Source: Cytophagia bacterium
GTDB lineage: Bacteria > Bacteroidota > Bacteroidia > Cytophagales > Cyclobacteriaceae
Direction: 5' to 3'
Assembly (NCBI GenBank): GCA_013373005.1
Contig: JABXIP010000147.1
Coordinates: 1-11,369 of the forward strand
Length of the DNA: 11,369 bases
Shown here: in pieces, positions 1 through 7,167 of the stretch
How the letters are laid out: each line of letters begins with the position of its first letter
Position numbering within the stretch: position 1 is the stretch's first letter
Position numbers and translations under genes: made by a program
The notes under the pieces: generated by a model
Told to the model about the DNA's origin: nothing
Database searches by the model: none
The model's input: only the letters and a program-made list of their open reading frames with translations

Positions 1-156
1 GGAAGAAATATTCAGCAATTCAATAATCAAATGGAGGCTGAAGGTGTAAGGGTTGGCAGGCCTTTTCCTCCTTATAATGAATGGTGCAGAATAAGCATGG
101 GCACTATTGAGGAGGCTCATATTTTTAATAAAGCACTTAAAAAAGTGATGTCTTGA
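1..156 (+). CDS. C-terminal end of a PLP-dependent aminotransferase (HisC-like), 5' truncated
   Basis: Frame 1 is open from the window edge to a TGA at 154-156 and gives 51 residues. The segment contains VGRPFPPYNEWCRISMGT followed by a charged helix ending in KKVMS. This resembles the C-terminal end of fold-type I aminotransferases of the histidinol-phosphate aminotransferase group, where a late Arg in an 'RIS/RVS-x-GT' strand contacts the substrate carboxylate and the chain ends in a short helix. The catalytic lysine and PLP site lie outside the window, so the substrate cannot be told; HisC and generic class I/II aminotransferases are both possible. The gene runs the same way as katG but is separated by 216 bases with a separate promoter-like sequence, so the two are probably not one operon. 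Confidence 0.6.
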   Translation, partial: GRNIQQFNNQMEAEGVRVGRPFPPYNEWCRISMGTIEEAHIFNKALKKVMS

Positions 157-180
157 GGCTCAATGCCTTAACTCTTATTT
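154..180 (+). terminator. possible weak terminator of the aminotransferase gene
   Basis: A short stem overlaps the stop codon: TGAGGC (154-159) can pair with GCCTTA (165-170) around a five-base loop, with one G-T wobble. It is followed by a T-rich but not uninterrupted tract. The stem is only six pairs, so this is a weak call. Confidence 0.25.
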
Positions 181-267
181 CACTTTCAACTGCCTGATTT
201 TCATCGTAAATTAGGAAACAAATCATCGACTTTCCCGCTTCATACTATGATGGGATTAGCTCATTAT

Positions 268-300
268 TTTGACTGATACCTTATTGATTATATAAATATG
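268..300 (+). promoter_or_regulatory. putative katG promoter
   Basis: TTTG at 268-271 and TAAATATG at 293-300 are separated by 21 bases. They match the Bacteroidota -33 (TTTG) and -7 (TAnnTTTG) elements with one mismatch in the second. The same bases can also be read as TTGACT-16-TATAAA. Transcription would start near 307, leaving about 65 bases of leader before the katG ATG. No convincing OxyR or PerR operator was recognised by eye, although katG in this phylum is commonly under peroxide control (family knowledge, not seen here). Confidence 0.5.
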
Positions 301-372
301 AATTACATGTTTATAGCTGATTTTTATTGGATATTTAATCAAACGTTGAACGCATAAACAAACAATCTAAAT

Positions 373-2595
373 ATGGAAAATAACAATCCTCATGGGCAAG
401 GTGGCGATATAAGCAACTGTCCATTCTTCGGAGGTACAGCACCTAAGCAATCAGCTGGTGGAGGTACCGGAAATAAAGACTGGTGGCCCAACCAGTTGAA
501 GGTCAATATTCTTCGACAAAACTCTTCTCTTTCCAACCCCATGGGTGAAGACTTTAATTACGCTGAGGAATTCAAAAAGCTGGATTACGCTGCTCTCAAA
601 AAAGACTTGAATGATTTGATGACAGACTCACAAGAGTGGTGGCCTGCAGATTTTGGTCACTATGGCGGTCTGTTTATTCGTATGGCATGGCACGCTGCTG
701 GTACTTACCGTATAGGTGATGGTCGTGGAGGTGCAGGTGCGGGTCAACAGAGATTTGCTCCGTTGAATAGCTGGCCTGACAATGCCAATCTTGATAAAGC
801 CAGAAGATTGCTTTGGCCAATCAAGCAAAAATATGGTAACAAAATCTCCTGGGCTGATTTGATGGTGCTTACCGGAAACGTAGCACTAGAATCTATGGGC
901 TTCAAAACTTTCGGTTTTGGAGGCGGTAGAGCAGATGTTTGGGAGCCTGAGCAAGATGTTTATTGGGGTACTGAAACCGAGTGGTTGGATGATAAGAGAT
1001 ATTCTGGCGATAGAGAGTTGGAAGATCCGCTAGCTGCTGTGGTAATGGGATTGATCTATGTGAATCCTGAAGGGCCTGATGGTAATGGCGATCCGGTATC
1101 TGCGGCCAAAGACATTCGTGAGACATTCAAGAGAATGGCCATGAACGATGAAGAAACCGTGGCTTTGATTGCTGGTGGTCACACATTCGGTAAAACTCAC
1201 GGTATGGCCGATCCTGGTCAATATGTTGGGCCTGAACCGGAAGCTGCTCCAATTGAGGCTCAAGGTTTCGGATGGATGAGTTCATATAATAGTGGTTCTG
1301 GCCCTGATGCTATTACAGGTGGACCTGAAGTAACCTGGACACAAACTCCAACTCAGTGGAGTAATGCATTCTTTGAGAACCTGTTTGCTCATGAGTGGGA
1401 ATTGACAAAGAGCCCGGCAGGCGCAAAGCAATGGGTGGCTAAAGATGCGAAAGCAACTATTCCTGATGCTTTCGATCCGAACAAGAAGCATAAGCCAACC
1501 ATGTTGACTACCGATTTGTCTCTAAGATTTGATCCTGAATACGAGAAGATCTCAAGAAGATTCCTGGAAAACCCTGATCAGTTTGCCGATGCCTTTGCTC
1601 GTGCTTGGTACAAGTTGACTCACAGGGACATGGGACCAACTTCAAGGTATTTGGGTCCTGAAGTGCCAGGTGAAGAATTAATCTGGCAAGATCCAATACC
1701 TGCAGTAGATCATGAATTAGTGAATGATGCTGATGTAGCTGCTTTGAAAGCCAATATTTTGGCTTCAGGCCTAACCGTTTCTGAATTGGTTTCTACCGCT
1801 TGGGCTTCTGCTTCAACTTTCCGTGGATCTGACAAACGTGGTGGTGCCAATGGTGCCAGAGTACGTTTGGCTCCTCAGAAGGATTGGGAGGTAAATAACC
1901 CTAAGCAATTGGCGAAAGTGTTGGACACTTTGAGCAGCATTCAGGAGGAATTCAATTCAAACCAGTCGGGTAATAAGAAAGTATCATTGGCCGATCTGAT
2001 TGTATTGGGTGGGTGTGCTGCTGTTGAAAAAGCTGCTAAGGATGCCGGTGAGAATATTACCGTTCCGTTCACTCCGGGAAGAATGGATGCTTCTGCAGAG
2101 CAGACAGATGTAGAAGCATTCGAGTACTTGAGACCCTATGCCGATGGTTTCAGAAACTACAGAGGTACAACTTTCGATGTTTCTACAGAAGAACTACTGG
2201 TTGATAAAGCTCAGCTTTTGACGCTTACTGCTCCTGAAATGACAGTGTTGGTAGGAGGTATGAGAGTTTTAGGTACCAACTACAATGGCTCTAAGCATGG
2301 CGTATTCACCAGCAAGCCAGGTGCATTGACCAATGATTTCTTCGTGAACCTATTGGAGATGTCTACTGAGTGGAAGCCAGTAACTGATGACAATGAAGTG
2401 TTTGAAGGTACAGATAGAAAATCGGGTGCTGTAAAATGGACAGCCACTCGCGCTGACCTTATCTTCGGTTCGAACTCAGAGTTGAGAGCGGTATCCGAAG
2501 TATACGCGCAAAGCGATAATCAAGGTAAATTCGTCAAGGACTTTGTTGCAGCATGGAACAAAGTGATGAATGCAGATCGTTTCGATCTGGCCTAG
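373..2595 (+). CDS. katG: catalase-peroxidase KatG
   Basis: Bifunctional haem enzyme that dismutates hydrogen peroxide and also uses it to oxidise organic donors; cytoplasmic. The 740-residue length is normal for the two-domain family. The N-terminal haem domain carries the distal triad Arg103, Trp106 and His107 in RMAWHAAGTYR. Tyr229 (in YVNPEGPDGNGDP) and Met255 (in RMAMND) complete the Trp-Tyr-Met covalent adduct needed for catalase activity. The proximal histidine is His270 (GGHTFGKTHG) with Asp381 as its partner, and Arg418 (HRDMGP) is the mobile arginine. The C-terminal half, from about residue 440, is the degenerate haem-free copy. The residue aligned with Mycobacterium Ser315 is Gly316. 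The ATG at 373 follows a promoter-like sequence and fits the family's N-terminus; no strong Shine-Dalgarno is present. A clear terminator follows, so the gene is probably monocistronic. Confidence 0.98.
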   Translation: MENNNPHGQGGDISNCPFFGGTAPKQSAGGGTGNKDWWPNQLKVNILRQNSSLSNPMGEDFNYAEEFKKLDYAALKKDLNDLMTDSQEWWPADFGHYGGLFIRMAWHAAGTYRIGDGRGGAGAGQQRFAPLNSWPDNANLDKARRLLWPIKQKYGNKISWADLMVLTGNVALESMGFKTFGFGGGRADVWEPEQDVYWGTETEWLDDKRYSGDRELEDPLAAVVMGLIYVNPEGPDGNGDPVSAAKDIRETFKRMAMNDEETVALIAGGHTFGKTHGMADPGQYVGPEPEAAPIEAQGFGWMSSYNSGSGPDAITGGPEVTWTQTPTQWSNAFFENLFAHEWELTKSPAGAKQWVAKDAKATIPDAFDPNKKHKPTMLTTDLSLRFDPEYEKISRRFLENPDQFADAFARAWYKLTHRDMGPTSRYLGPEVPGEELIWQDPIPAVDHELVNDADVAALKANILASGLTVSELVSTAWASASTFRGSDKRGGANGARVRLAPQKDWEVNNPKQLAKVLDTLSSIQEEFNSNQSGNKKVSLADLIVLGGCAAVEKAAKDAGENITVPFTPGRMDASAEQTDVEAFEYLRPYADGFRNYRGTTFDVSTEELLVDKAQLLTLTAPEMTVLVGGMRVLGTNYNGSKHGVFTSKPGALTNDFFVNLLEMSTEWKPVTDDNEVFEGTDRKSGAVKWTATRADLIFGSNSELRAVSEVYAQSDNQGKFVKDFVAAWNKVMNADRFDLA

Positions 2596-2619
2596 TCACC
2601 TAATTGATTAGAACTGTTG

Positions 2620-2650
2620 AAAGCAGCCTGAAAGGGCTGCTTTTTTATTT
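2620..2650 (+). terminator. rho-independent terminator of katG
   Basis: AAAGCAGCC (2620-2628) pairs perfectly with GGCTGCTTT (2635-2643) around the loop TGAAAG. A run of Ts begins within the right arm and continues past it (2641-2646). It lies 25 bases after the katG stop. The stop codon of the convergent acetyltransferase gene (2645-2647) overlaps the T-run, so the same stem may also slow transcripts from the other side, although that strand has a much poorer U-tract. Confidence 0.9.
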
Positions 2651-3088
2651 GTTCAATCTCATATGCAAAATAGGGTATGGTTTACCCTGTGGGTCCAACT
2701 CTGACCTGCCGATGATTTCAAAACCATGCTTTAGGTAGAATGCCGTAGCGTTAGGGTTTTGCTCATTTACATCAACTTTGTCCACTCCAAATTCATCTAA
2801 GGCACATCTGAGCATCAGACTTCCTAGCCCTTTTTCGTGGTAGTCAGGGTGTAAAAAAAGCATTTCCAAGTTCCTTTCGACCACTCCGAGAAAGCCAATA
2901 ATTTCTCCTTGAGGTGTTTTCAGGCTTCTCAGTTCAACCATATCGAGATATTCATTCAGAATGAGAGGCTTGAAATAAGTGATGTCTTCCTCTGATAGAA
3001 AATGATGTGTAGCCCTTACTGAGGCTTCCCATACTTCAATTACTCTGGGAAATTCTTCCTTGTTTACTTTTTCTATGCTGTAGCTCAT
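2645..3088 (-). CDS. GNAT-family N-acetyltransferase, YjaB-like
   Basis: A 147-residue single-domain acetyl-CoA-dependent acetyltransferase. The acetyl-CoA motif A is seen around residues 76-90, with a strand MLFLHP followed by the pyrophosphate-binding loop H84-E-K-G-L-G89. Motif B contains NEQNPNATAFYLKHGF (108-123) with Tyr118 in the usual general-acid position. The segments 'VRATHHFLS', 'VNEQN', 'FY-KHGF' and 'GRSE-D-GKPYP' closely resemble E. coli YjaB, whose physiological substrate is not firmly known to me, so no substrate is proposed. It is the last gene of the operon starting at 4925, beginning 15 bases after the DUF5367-like gene ends, and it converges on katG across a shared hairpin. 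Confidence 0.9.
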   Translation of the reverse strand: MSYSIEKVNKEEFPRVIEVWEASVRATHHFLSEEDITYFKPLILNEYLDMVELRSLKTPQGEIIGFLGVVERNLEMLFLHPDYHEKGLGSLMLRCALDEFGVDKVDVNEQNPNATAFYLKHGFEIIGRSELDPQGKPYPILHMRLNK

Positions 3089-3103
3089 TAGTTTGAATTG
3101 GCT

Positions 3104-3517
3104 TCAATTTATGTCCTTCTGATTAAAACCGATCAGTTTTCTTAGCTTCCAATATATTGTAACTACCAGCACATATTCTACTCCAATCAGCCAGAAGCCA
3201 GGGTCTCCAAAGAAACTCAGATGATTGCCACCTGTTGGTGCAATAAGTACAGGAACCGTAATGGTAGCGTCCAAAATTATGGCTATCAAAAACATAAAGG
3301 CACCTAATAGAATGCCATTGGTTTCAATGCCTTTTCTATAGTAGATATGAGCTGCCAATATGGTGATGGGGACTAGGGCTACGGATAATACCAGATTGGC
3401 TTGAATATCCGGGTCCTCCATCAACTCTACGAAATAGGAGAGCACAAAAGATGTCACACCAAGTGTCCAGACAATGAGGGCTGCAAAGACAGCCCTTTTT
3501 ACGTTTAACCTATCCAT
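3104..3517 (-). CDS. small four-helix membrane protein, DUF5367-like
   Basis: A 137-residue integral inner-membrane protein. Four hydrophobic segments can be drawn at about residues 9-31, 41-60, 68-92 and 106-126. A conserved-looking loop of small and polar residues (APTGGNHLSFFGDPGFW, about 93-109) lies between helices 3 and 4, and Asp83 lies inside helix 3. I associate this layout (VKRAVF- start, HIYYRKG after helix 2, LDATITVP in helix 3, EYVLV in helix 4) with DUF5367 from memory; a profile search is needed to confirm it. No function is known. It starts 11 bases after the NmrA-like gene ends and is followed 15 bases later by the acetyltransferase gene, so it is co-transcribed with both. 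Confidence 0.75.
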   Translation of the reverse strand: MDRLNVKRAVFAALIVWTLGVTSFVLSYFVELMEDPDIQANLVLSVALVPITILAAHIYYRKGIETNGILLGAFMFLIAIILDATITVPVLIAPTGGNHLSFFGDPGFWLIGVEYVLVVTIYWKLRKLIGFNQKDIN

Positions 3518-3528
3518 ATTTCATCAGG

Positions 3529-4371
3529 TTAAATTGCATTAGGAACCATCTGATTCCAGATACCAGTTTCAGAGGTTTTTTCAGCATAAGATGAGAAGCT
3601 CATTGCTTCACGGTTCAAGACCTCTTCTATATCATGAGAGATATCCTGATTCTCCGCATTCCCCAAAACTTCCTCAAAGAGGTAGGAGAACAACCAGACA
3701 TAGTCATCAGGTAAGCCGGCTTCTTTCATCATTTCTGCATAGGCCTCTATAGTTACTGGTTGAAATTCAATAGTTCTTCCTGTTGCCGAAGCAATTTCGT
3801 CTATCACCTGCTTGAATGTTAGCTTTTCAGGGCCAGTAACTGTAAGTGTACGACCATTCCATTTATCGTCTAATAAGGCGTTAACTGCTACTTCTGCAAT
3901 GTCATTAACATCAACAAAGGGAACTTCAGCTTGGGGCATAGGAAGAGCTACATGGCCAGCTAAAATTGGGTCGAGTAAGAAGCTTTCGCTGAAATTCTGG
4001 TTGAACCAGGAAGCCCTAACAAGGGTGTAATCGCAACCTGAGTTAGCGACAATTTGCTCGCATGCTTCTGCTTCTTTTTCTCCCTTGCCTGAAAGTAAAA
4101 CCAGCTTCTTTACATCCATTTCCTTAGCCGCTTCTGTGAGCTGAGCTATGGCTTCCTTGGCTCCAGGTACTGCCAGATCAGGATAGTAAGTAATGTAAGC
4201 AGCATCCATTCCTTCAAGCGCAGGAGCAAAGGTTTCTGAGTTTTGCCAATCGAATGATGGTTCATCATACCTGCCTCCATTCCTGACTTGGTGGCCCATG
4301 TCTTTCAAAAGGCTGGCAACTCTGCTTCCTGTTTTTCCGGTGCTTCCAATAACTAAAATTTGTTTTTTCAT
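3529..4371 (-). CDS. NmrA-like NAD(P)-binding protein (atypical SDR)
   Basis: A 280-residue Rossmann-fold protein. The dinucleotide-binding motif G9-S-T-G12-K-T-G15 lies directly after the first strand (QILVIG). Further family features are VLLSGKGE at 91-98, the VRASWFNQNFSES stretch at 118-130 and the VPFVDVNDIAEVA stretch at 150-162, all typical of atypical short-chain dehydrogenases of the NmrA / quinone oxidoreductase YtfG type. The classic YxxxK catalytic pair is not evident, so it may be a redox enzyme for quinone-like substrates or a redox-sensing NAD(P) binder; the sequence does not decide. It is cytoplasmic with no signal peptide. It is the second gene of the operon, 41 bases downstream of the DUF1772 gene, and sits between two small membrane proteins. 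Confidence 0.9.
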   Translation of the reverse strand: MKKQILVIGSTGKTGSRVASLLKDMGHQVRNGGRYDEPSFDWQNSETFAPALEGMDAAYITYYPDLAVPGAKEAIAQLTEAAKEMDVKKLVLLSGKGEKEAEACEQIVANSGCDYTLVRASWFNQNFSESFLLDPILAGHVALPMPQAEVPFVDVNDIAEVAVNALLDDKWNGRTLTVTGPEKLTFKQVIDEIASATGRTIEFQPVTIEAYAEMMKEAGLPDDYVWLFSYLFEEVLGNAENQDISHDIEEVLNREAMSFSSYAEKTSETGIWNQMVPNAI

Positions 4372-4412
4372 AATGCTGTTGTTTTTGAGTTTGGCTGAGC
4401 CTTTGAGCTCTT

Positions 4413-4925
4413 TTATGATTGGTTATTAGTTGTTTCTATAATTATGGCGACCAGTAGAAGTCCAAATGAAAGCACAGAGAAAATTGTGCGGACCAGATGG
4501 TATCTGTTCCATTTAGGTTCATAATTGGCTCTTATTTCAATAAGCTTGAGTTCGTCTAATTGATTGATGTTGACTGAATCAAGCCAATCATTCAGAGGAA
4601 CATTGCCAGCGCCCGTAACACCAAAAGTTCCTAAAGCATAGCTAATTGTAGCTAAGGCCATAAGGGTTAGTACATTTCTATCTACAGCTTGATAGCAGAA
4701 ATAAGTGCTCCAGGCGAGAAATAATAAAGCCCCAAAAAAGATGAACATGAACCATGGGTTAATAATGGCACGGTTAATTTGTTGCATGGTTTCCAGATAG
4801 CTAAAGTCAGAAACCCTTTTTGTTCCTGGAATAACGGAGACTTGCCAGGCATAGAAGAGACCCGAGGATAGACCTGTAGTAAGTAAGGTCAGAAAAATGA
4901 CAACTGTTTTTAAGGAGACTTCCAT
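4413..4925 (-). CDS. DUF1772 / anthrone-oxygenase-like membrane protein
   Basis: A 170-residue integral membrane protein, first gene of a four-gene operon. Four hydrophobic segments are visible at about 6-28, 56-78, 84-105 and 143-163. Family hallmarks are SGLFYAWQVSVIPG at the end of helix 1, MQQINRAIINPWF (47-59), NVPLND (108-113) and WNRYHLVR (139-146). The family includes fungal anthrone oxygenases and many bacterial members of unknown function, so an oxygenase activity is possible but not shown. The ATG at 4925 sits just after an AAAAAGG stretch that lies too close to be a standard ribosome binding site. The promoter with tandem AraC-type sites lies immediately upstream. Confidence 0.88.
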   Translation of the reverse strand: MEVSLKTVVIFLTLLTTGLSSGLFYAWQVSVIPGTKRVSDFSYLETMQQINRAIINPWFMFIFFGALLFLAWSTYFCYQAVDRNVLTLMALATISYALGTFGVTGAGNVPLNDWLDSVNINQLDELKLIEIRANYEPKWNRYHLVRTIFSVLSFGLLLVAIIIETTNNQS

Positions 4926-4946
4926 ACCTTTTTGGTTTTATGGAAG

Positions 4947-4980
4947 CAAAGTTGATGGTTGGCCTATTTAATGAATTGAC
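4947..4980 (-). promoter_or_regulatory. putative promoter of the DUF1772 operon
   Basis: On the minus strand CAACTTTG (4954-4947) matches the Bacteroidota -7 element TAnnTTTG except at the first base. Upstream of it, after exactly 21 bases, lies GTCAA (4980-4976), the end of the proximal AraC-type site, where a -33 TTTG would be expected. The poor -33 region suggests that the promoter needs an activator. The start site would be near 4940, giving a leader of about 15 bases. Confidence 0.5.
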
Positions 4981-5013
4981 TATTCGCGCCAAGTTTTTGA
5001 CACTTTGAGCCAA
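4976..5013 (-). promoter_or_regulatory. tandem AraC-type operator, two direct repeats 21 bp apart
   Basis: On the minus strand the distal copy is TTGGCTCAAAGTGTCAA (5013-4997) and the proximal copy is TTGGCGCGAATAGTCAA (4992-4976). They agree at 13 of 17 positions, giving TTGGCnCnAAnnGTCAA, and their starts are exactly 21 bp apart, two turns of B-DNA. AraC-family activators typically bind asymmetric sites of about this size as direct repeats with 21-bp spacing, as at araI1/I2. The site lies between the AraC gene (5026-6012) and the operon it probably controls, overlapping the -33 region. Binding by this particular protein is inferred. Confidence 0.7.
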
Positions 5014-5025
5014 ATGGACTGATTG

Positions 5026-6012
5026 TTAGCGTGTTCTGCGAAATTCAACTGGTGAAAGACCTGTCCACCGCTTGAAAGCACGGTTAAAAGCACTCTGCTC
5101 TGAGAAACCGGTCTGAAAGGCAATTTCTCCCACTGAGTTGTTGGAATTCTTGAGGAGATTTTCCGAGATCTCTCTTTGAGTTTGGCTTACAAGGTTTCTG
5201 AAATTATGACCACTTTCTGACAATCTACGATTTAGGGAGCGCTTGCTTAGGCCTAATTGCTCGCTAATAGATTCTATGCTCGGAATGCCGCCAGGTAGCG
5301 CATTTATTAATAGATTTCTTATATCTCCAAGCAGCTTGTAGGCACTTATTTCAATTCCTCCAGCTTCTTCATCCATTCGCTCCTGAAGGAATTTATTGAT
5401 GCTCTCATCGGCCTTGGCAGTTCTGGTATTTAAGTCTCTTGTCAGGTAGGCGATGTAATTTTTGGACTGATTGAATTTTACCGGGCATTTGAAGGTGTCT
5501 TCATAAAGTTTTGGATTGTCACTTGGTGCATGTTGAAAAGAAACCTCAACCGGATAAAAACTCTTGCCCGTAATGGATTGTAACACAGTTACGGTTGCGG
5601 AGAATGTGGCTTCATTCGAACGTGCGACACCCATTCGATATGGTTCGCGGTGCAAGTATATTTTGGAAATATCATCAGCGTCAACGACTTCAAACACATA
5701 GGTGTTAGTTAGTAAATTAAAGTATCGAACGCTTCTGTCGAATAAATCTCGCCCTTTGGAACAGGTTTTCCAGCTGAGTCCTAGTACACCATAGTCATCA
5801 AGCTCCATTTCGGAACCAACACGAAGTGCGCATCCACTGGGAAGCATGTTATGAGCAATCTCATGAAGCTCGAAAAAGAGGTCTGCCGGAACGGCTTCAG
5901 GGCGTCTATTTCCTTCCATCAAAGGGATGCGCGGAATGGCATCTTCAGGCAGTCCCTCGCTGAGAACCTGCTTGACCACCTTGTCATACAATTTGATGGA
6001 AGTGAACTTCAT
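5026..6012 (-). CDS. AraC-family transcriptional regulator with arabinose-binding-type sensor domain
   Basis: A 328-residue cytoplasmic regulator. Residues about 20-200 look like the AraC N-terminal ligand-binding domain of the OruR/VirS type, with YGVLGLSWKTC (74-84), VSFQHAPSDNPKLYEDTFKCPVKF (157-180) and ADES at 201. The C-terminal DNA-binding domain has two helix-turn-helix units: residues about 245-266 (SIESISEQLGLSKRSLNRRL) and about 293-316 (SVGEIAFQTGFSEQSAFNRAFK), followed by the family signature WTGLSPVEFRR. The ligand is not identifiable. It is the third gene of a coupled set: it starts six bases after the 127-residue gene ends. The next operon begins about 100 bases downstream, with the candidate operator in the gap, so this protein is the obvious candidate activator. 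Confidence 0.93.
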   Translation of the reverse strand: MKFTSIKLYDKVVKQVLSEGLPEDAIPRIPLMEGNRRPEAVPADLFFELHEIAHNMLPSGCALRVGSEMELDDYGVLGLSWKTCSKGRDLFDRSVRYFNLLTNTYVFEVVDADDISKIYLHREPYRMGVARSNEATFSATVTVLQSITGKSFYPVEVSFQHAPSDNPKLYEDTFKCPVKFNQSKNYIAYLTRDLNTRTAKADESINKFLQERMDEEAGGIEISAYKLLGDIRNLLINALPGGIPSIESISEQLGLSKRSLNRRLSESGHNFRNLVSQTQREISENLLKNSNNSVGEIAFQTGFSEQSAFNRAFKRWTGLSPVEFRRTR

Positions 6013-6018
6013 GGCACT

Positions 6019-6402
6019 TTAAATGATAGTGTCTTTGCTTAAGGTTAGTTTAATAGTTTCTCCTGCTTTATTGATGAAGTTAAGTGTAATCAAAGCAAAT
6101 CCATCTTCATGTTTATCCTGAACAGAGGCAGAAAATAAACCAACACTGTCAACACTGTAATTCAGACCAGCTAAAGCTTCCTTAACTTTTGGAAAGATAG
6201 TATCCTGATGATCTTCCAGATATTCTATAGCTCTTACTTCTTCCTCGTAAGCATCGTGAACAAAGTCTGCTGATTTACCATCTATGTACAGCATGACCAA
6301 CCCATTGGTTTGCTTATTCAAATCGATGGAGTACTCATTTCTATCAACCAGCCTGAGGTCGGAAGATCCAAAAATGGAAATGGTACTGTCGAATTCCCTC
6401 AT
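6019..6402 (-). CDS. 127-residue protein of unknown function
   Basis: Not recognised with confidence. The protein is acidic, has no signal peptide or membrane segment and is probably cytoplasmic. An N-terminal half of short predicted strands (ISIFGSSDLRLV, YSIDL, LVMLYIDGK) is followed by a helix-rich stretch (about 50-80, AYEEEVRAIEYLEDHQDTIFPKVKEAL) and then two strands (GLFSASVQ; GFALITLNFIN, 101-111). The phrase 'ALITLNFINKAGETIKLTL' and the preceding helix recall SMI1/DUF2004/DUF6985-like small domains, but this is only an impression. Its ATG overlaps the stop of the DUF4386 gene by four bases (ATGA at 6402-6399) and the AraC gene follows after six bases. It is therefore translationally coupled to both and likely acts with one of them. 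Confidence 0.8.
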   Translation of the reverse strand: MREFDSTISIFGSSDLRLVDRNEYSIDLNKQTNGLVMLYIDGKSADFVHDAYEEEVRAIEYLEDHQDTIFPKVKEALAGLNYSVDSVGLFSASVQDKHEDGFALITLNFINKAGETIKLTLSKDTII

Positions 6403-7013
6403 TCCTTAATTCCTCCTTTTACCAATAGCCAAATAGCAAAGGCCATTTCGCCAAGGATACTCGGAATTGCTACAAGGGCCAGAAGGATTTCTGCGTAGTC
6501 AACATAGTTGGGCATGAGAAAGTGCGCTACCGTGTCTACCATATACATTACACCAGCAATGCTCATAAATACCAAAATCCACTTAGGTATTGGAGCTATT
6601 CTGGCGAGGAGAATCAGGTGTGCTCCAAAAAAGAATAAGCCGATAAGCCACATATTATTAAAAGCTTCAACCTGATGAAGTACACCATCTGCAGTTGTTG
6701 CCTTAAGAGCTAGTGGCAAAGCAAAAACAGCAGCTCCCATAATAATAGCATGTGTCATTCTTAGGTAGGTGCTGAGTCTCGTGAATACATGCTCCTTAAA
6801 CATTTCAAACAATGCCCAAGCTAAAATTACATCGAAAAGAGCAGTGATAAGGAAAGCTACTATCCCAAATCTTACAGTTATTTCACTGTTTTGAATAGTC
6901 CCTAAAGGATCGGCCTTTAGGGCATCTAAGACGAAGAAATTGGCAAAAATGGCGGCAAAGAAAATAACTACATAGCTTACGCCTGCGGTTTTGGCTAAGA
7001 ATCTGGAATTCAT
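6399..7013 (-). CDS. DUF4386-family six-helix membrane protein
   Basis: A 204-residue integral inner-membrane protein. Hydrophobic segments fall at about 8-30, 47-72, 84-104, 119-138, 143-165 and 175-198. The order of features (KTAGVSYVVIFFAA start, VRFGIVAFLITALFDVILAWALFEMF, LRMTHAIIMG, then a helix with HLILLARIAPIPKW and a final helix with PSILGEMAFAIWLLVKG) is that of DUF4386 proteins, whose role is unknown. The gene starts with ATG at 7013 and its end overlaps the start of the 127-residue gene by four bases. It is the first gene of the coupled set that ends in the AraC regulator. No clear TAnnTTTG promoter element could be found upstream. A membrane protein coupled to a one-component regulator might feed a signal to it, but this is inference. 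Confidence 0.88.
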   Translation of the reverse strand: MNSRFLAKTAGVSYVVIFFAAIFANFFVLDALKADPLGTIQNSEITVRFGIVAFLITALFDVILAWALFEMFKEHVFTRLSTYLRMTHAIIMGAAVFALPLALKATTADGVLHQVEAFNNMWLIGLFFFGAHLILLARIAPIPKWILVFMSIAGVMYMVDTVAHFLMPNYVDYAEILLALVAIPSILGEMAFAIWLLVKGGIKE

Positions 7014-7167
7014 GGTGTCGAATTTGGTTGAAGTTAATTCATTTGAAAATAACCAATGACTCTAGTCTATGCAAGAACAGAGTACATTGTGGATTTCTCT
7101 TATTGAGAGTATAAAAGGTCAGACGGAGAGATTTGTCTATTGTTTCACCTAGCGGGAATAAGGATAG

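Noticed and set aside
289..303. A possible PerR-like box upstream of katG
   Set aside because: Only about nine of fourteen defined positions match the PerR consensus and the region is A/T-rich, which makes such matches common.
628..1696. Several open frames on the minus strand inside katG
   Set aside because: They lie wholly within a complete, well conserved gene on the other strand and show no family features.
4570..4587. A further TTGAC...GCCAA arrangement that resembles the AraC-type site
   Set aside because: The spacer is eight bases instead of seven and it lies inside the DUF1772 coding sequence, so it is probably chance.
4807..5013. A 68-codon minus-strand frame covering the DUF1772 promoter
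   Set aside because: It overlaps the start of the DUF1772 gene and the operator in another frame and has no recognisable features.
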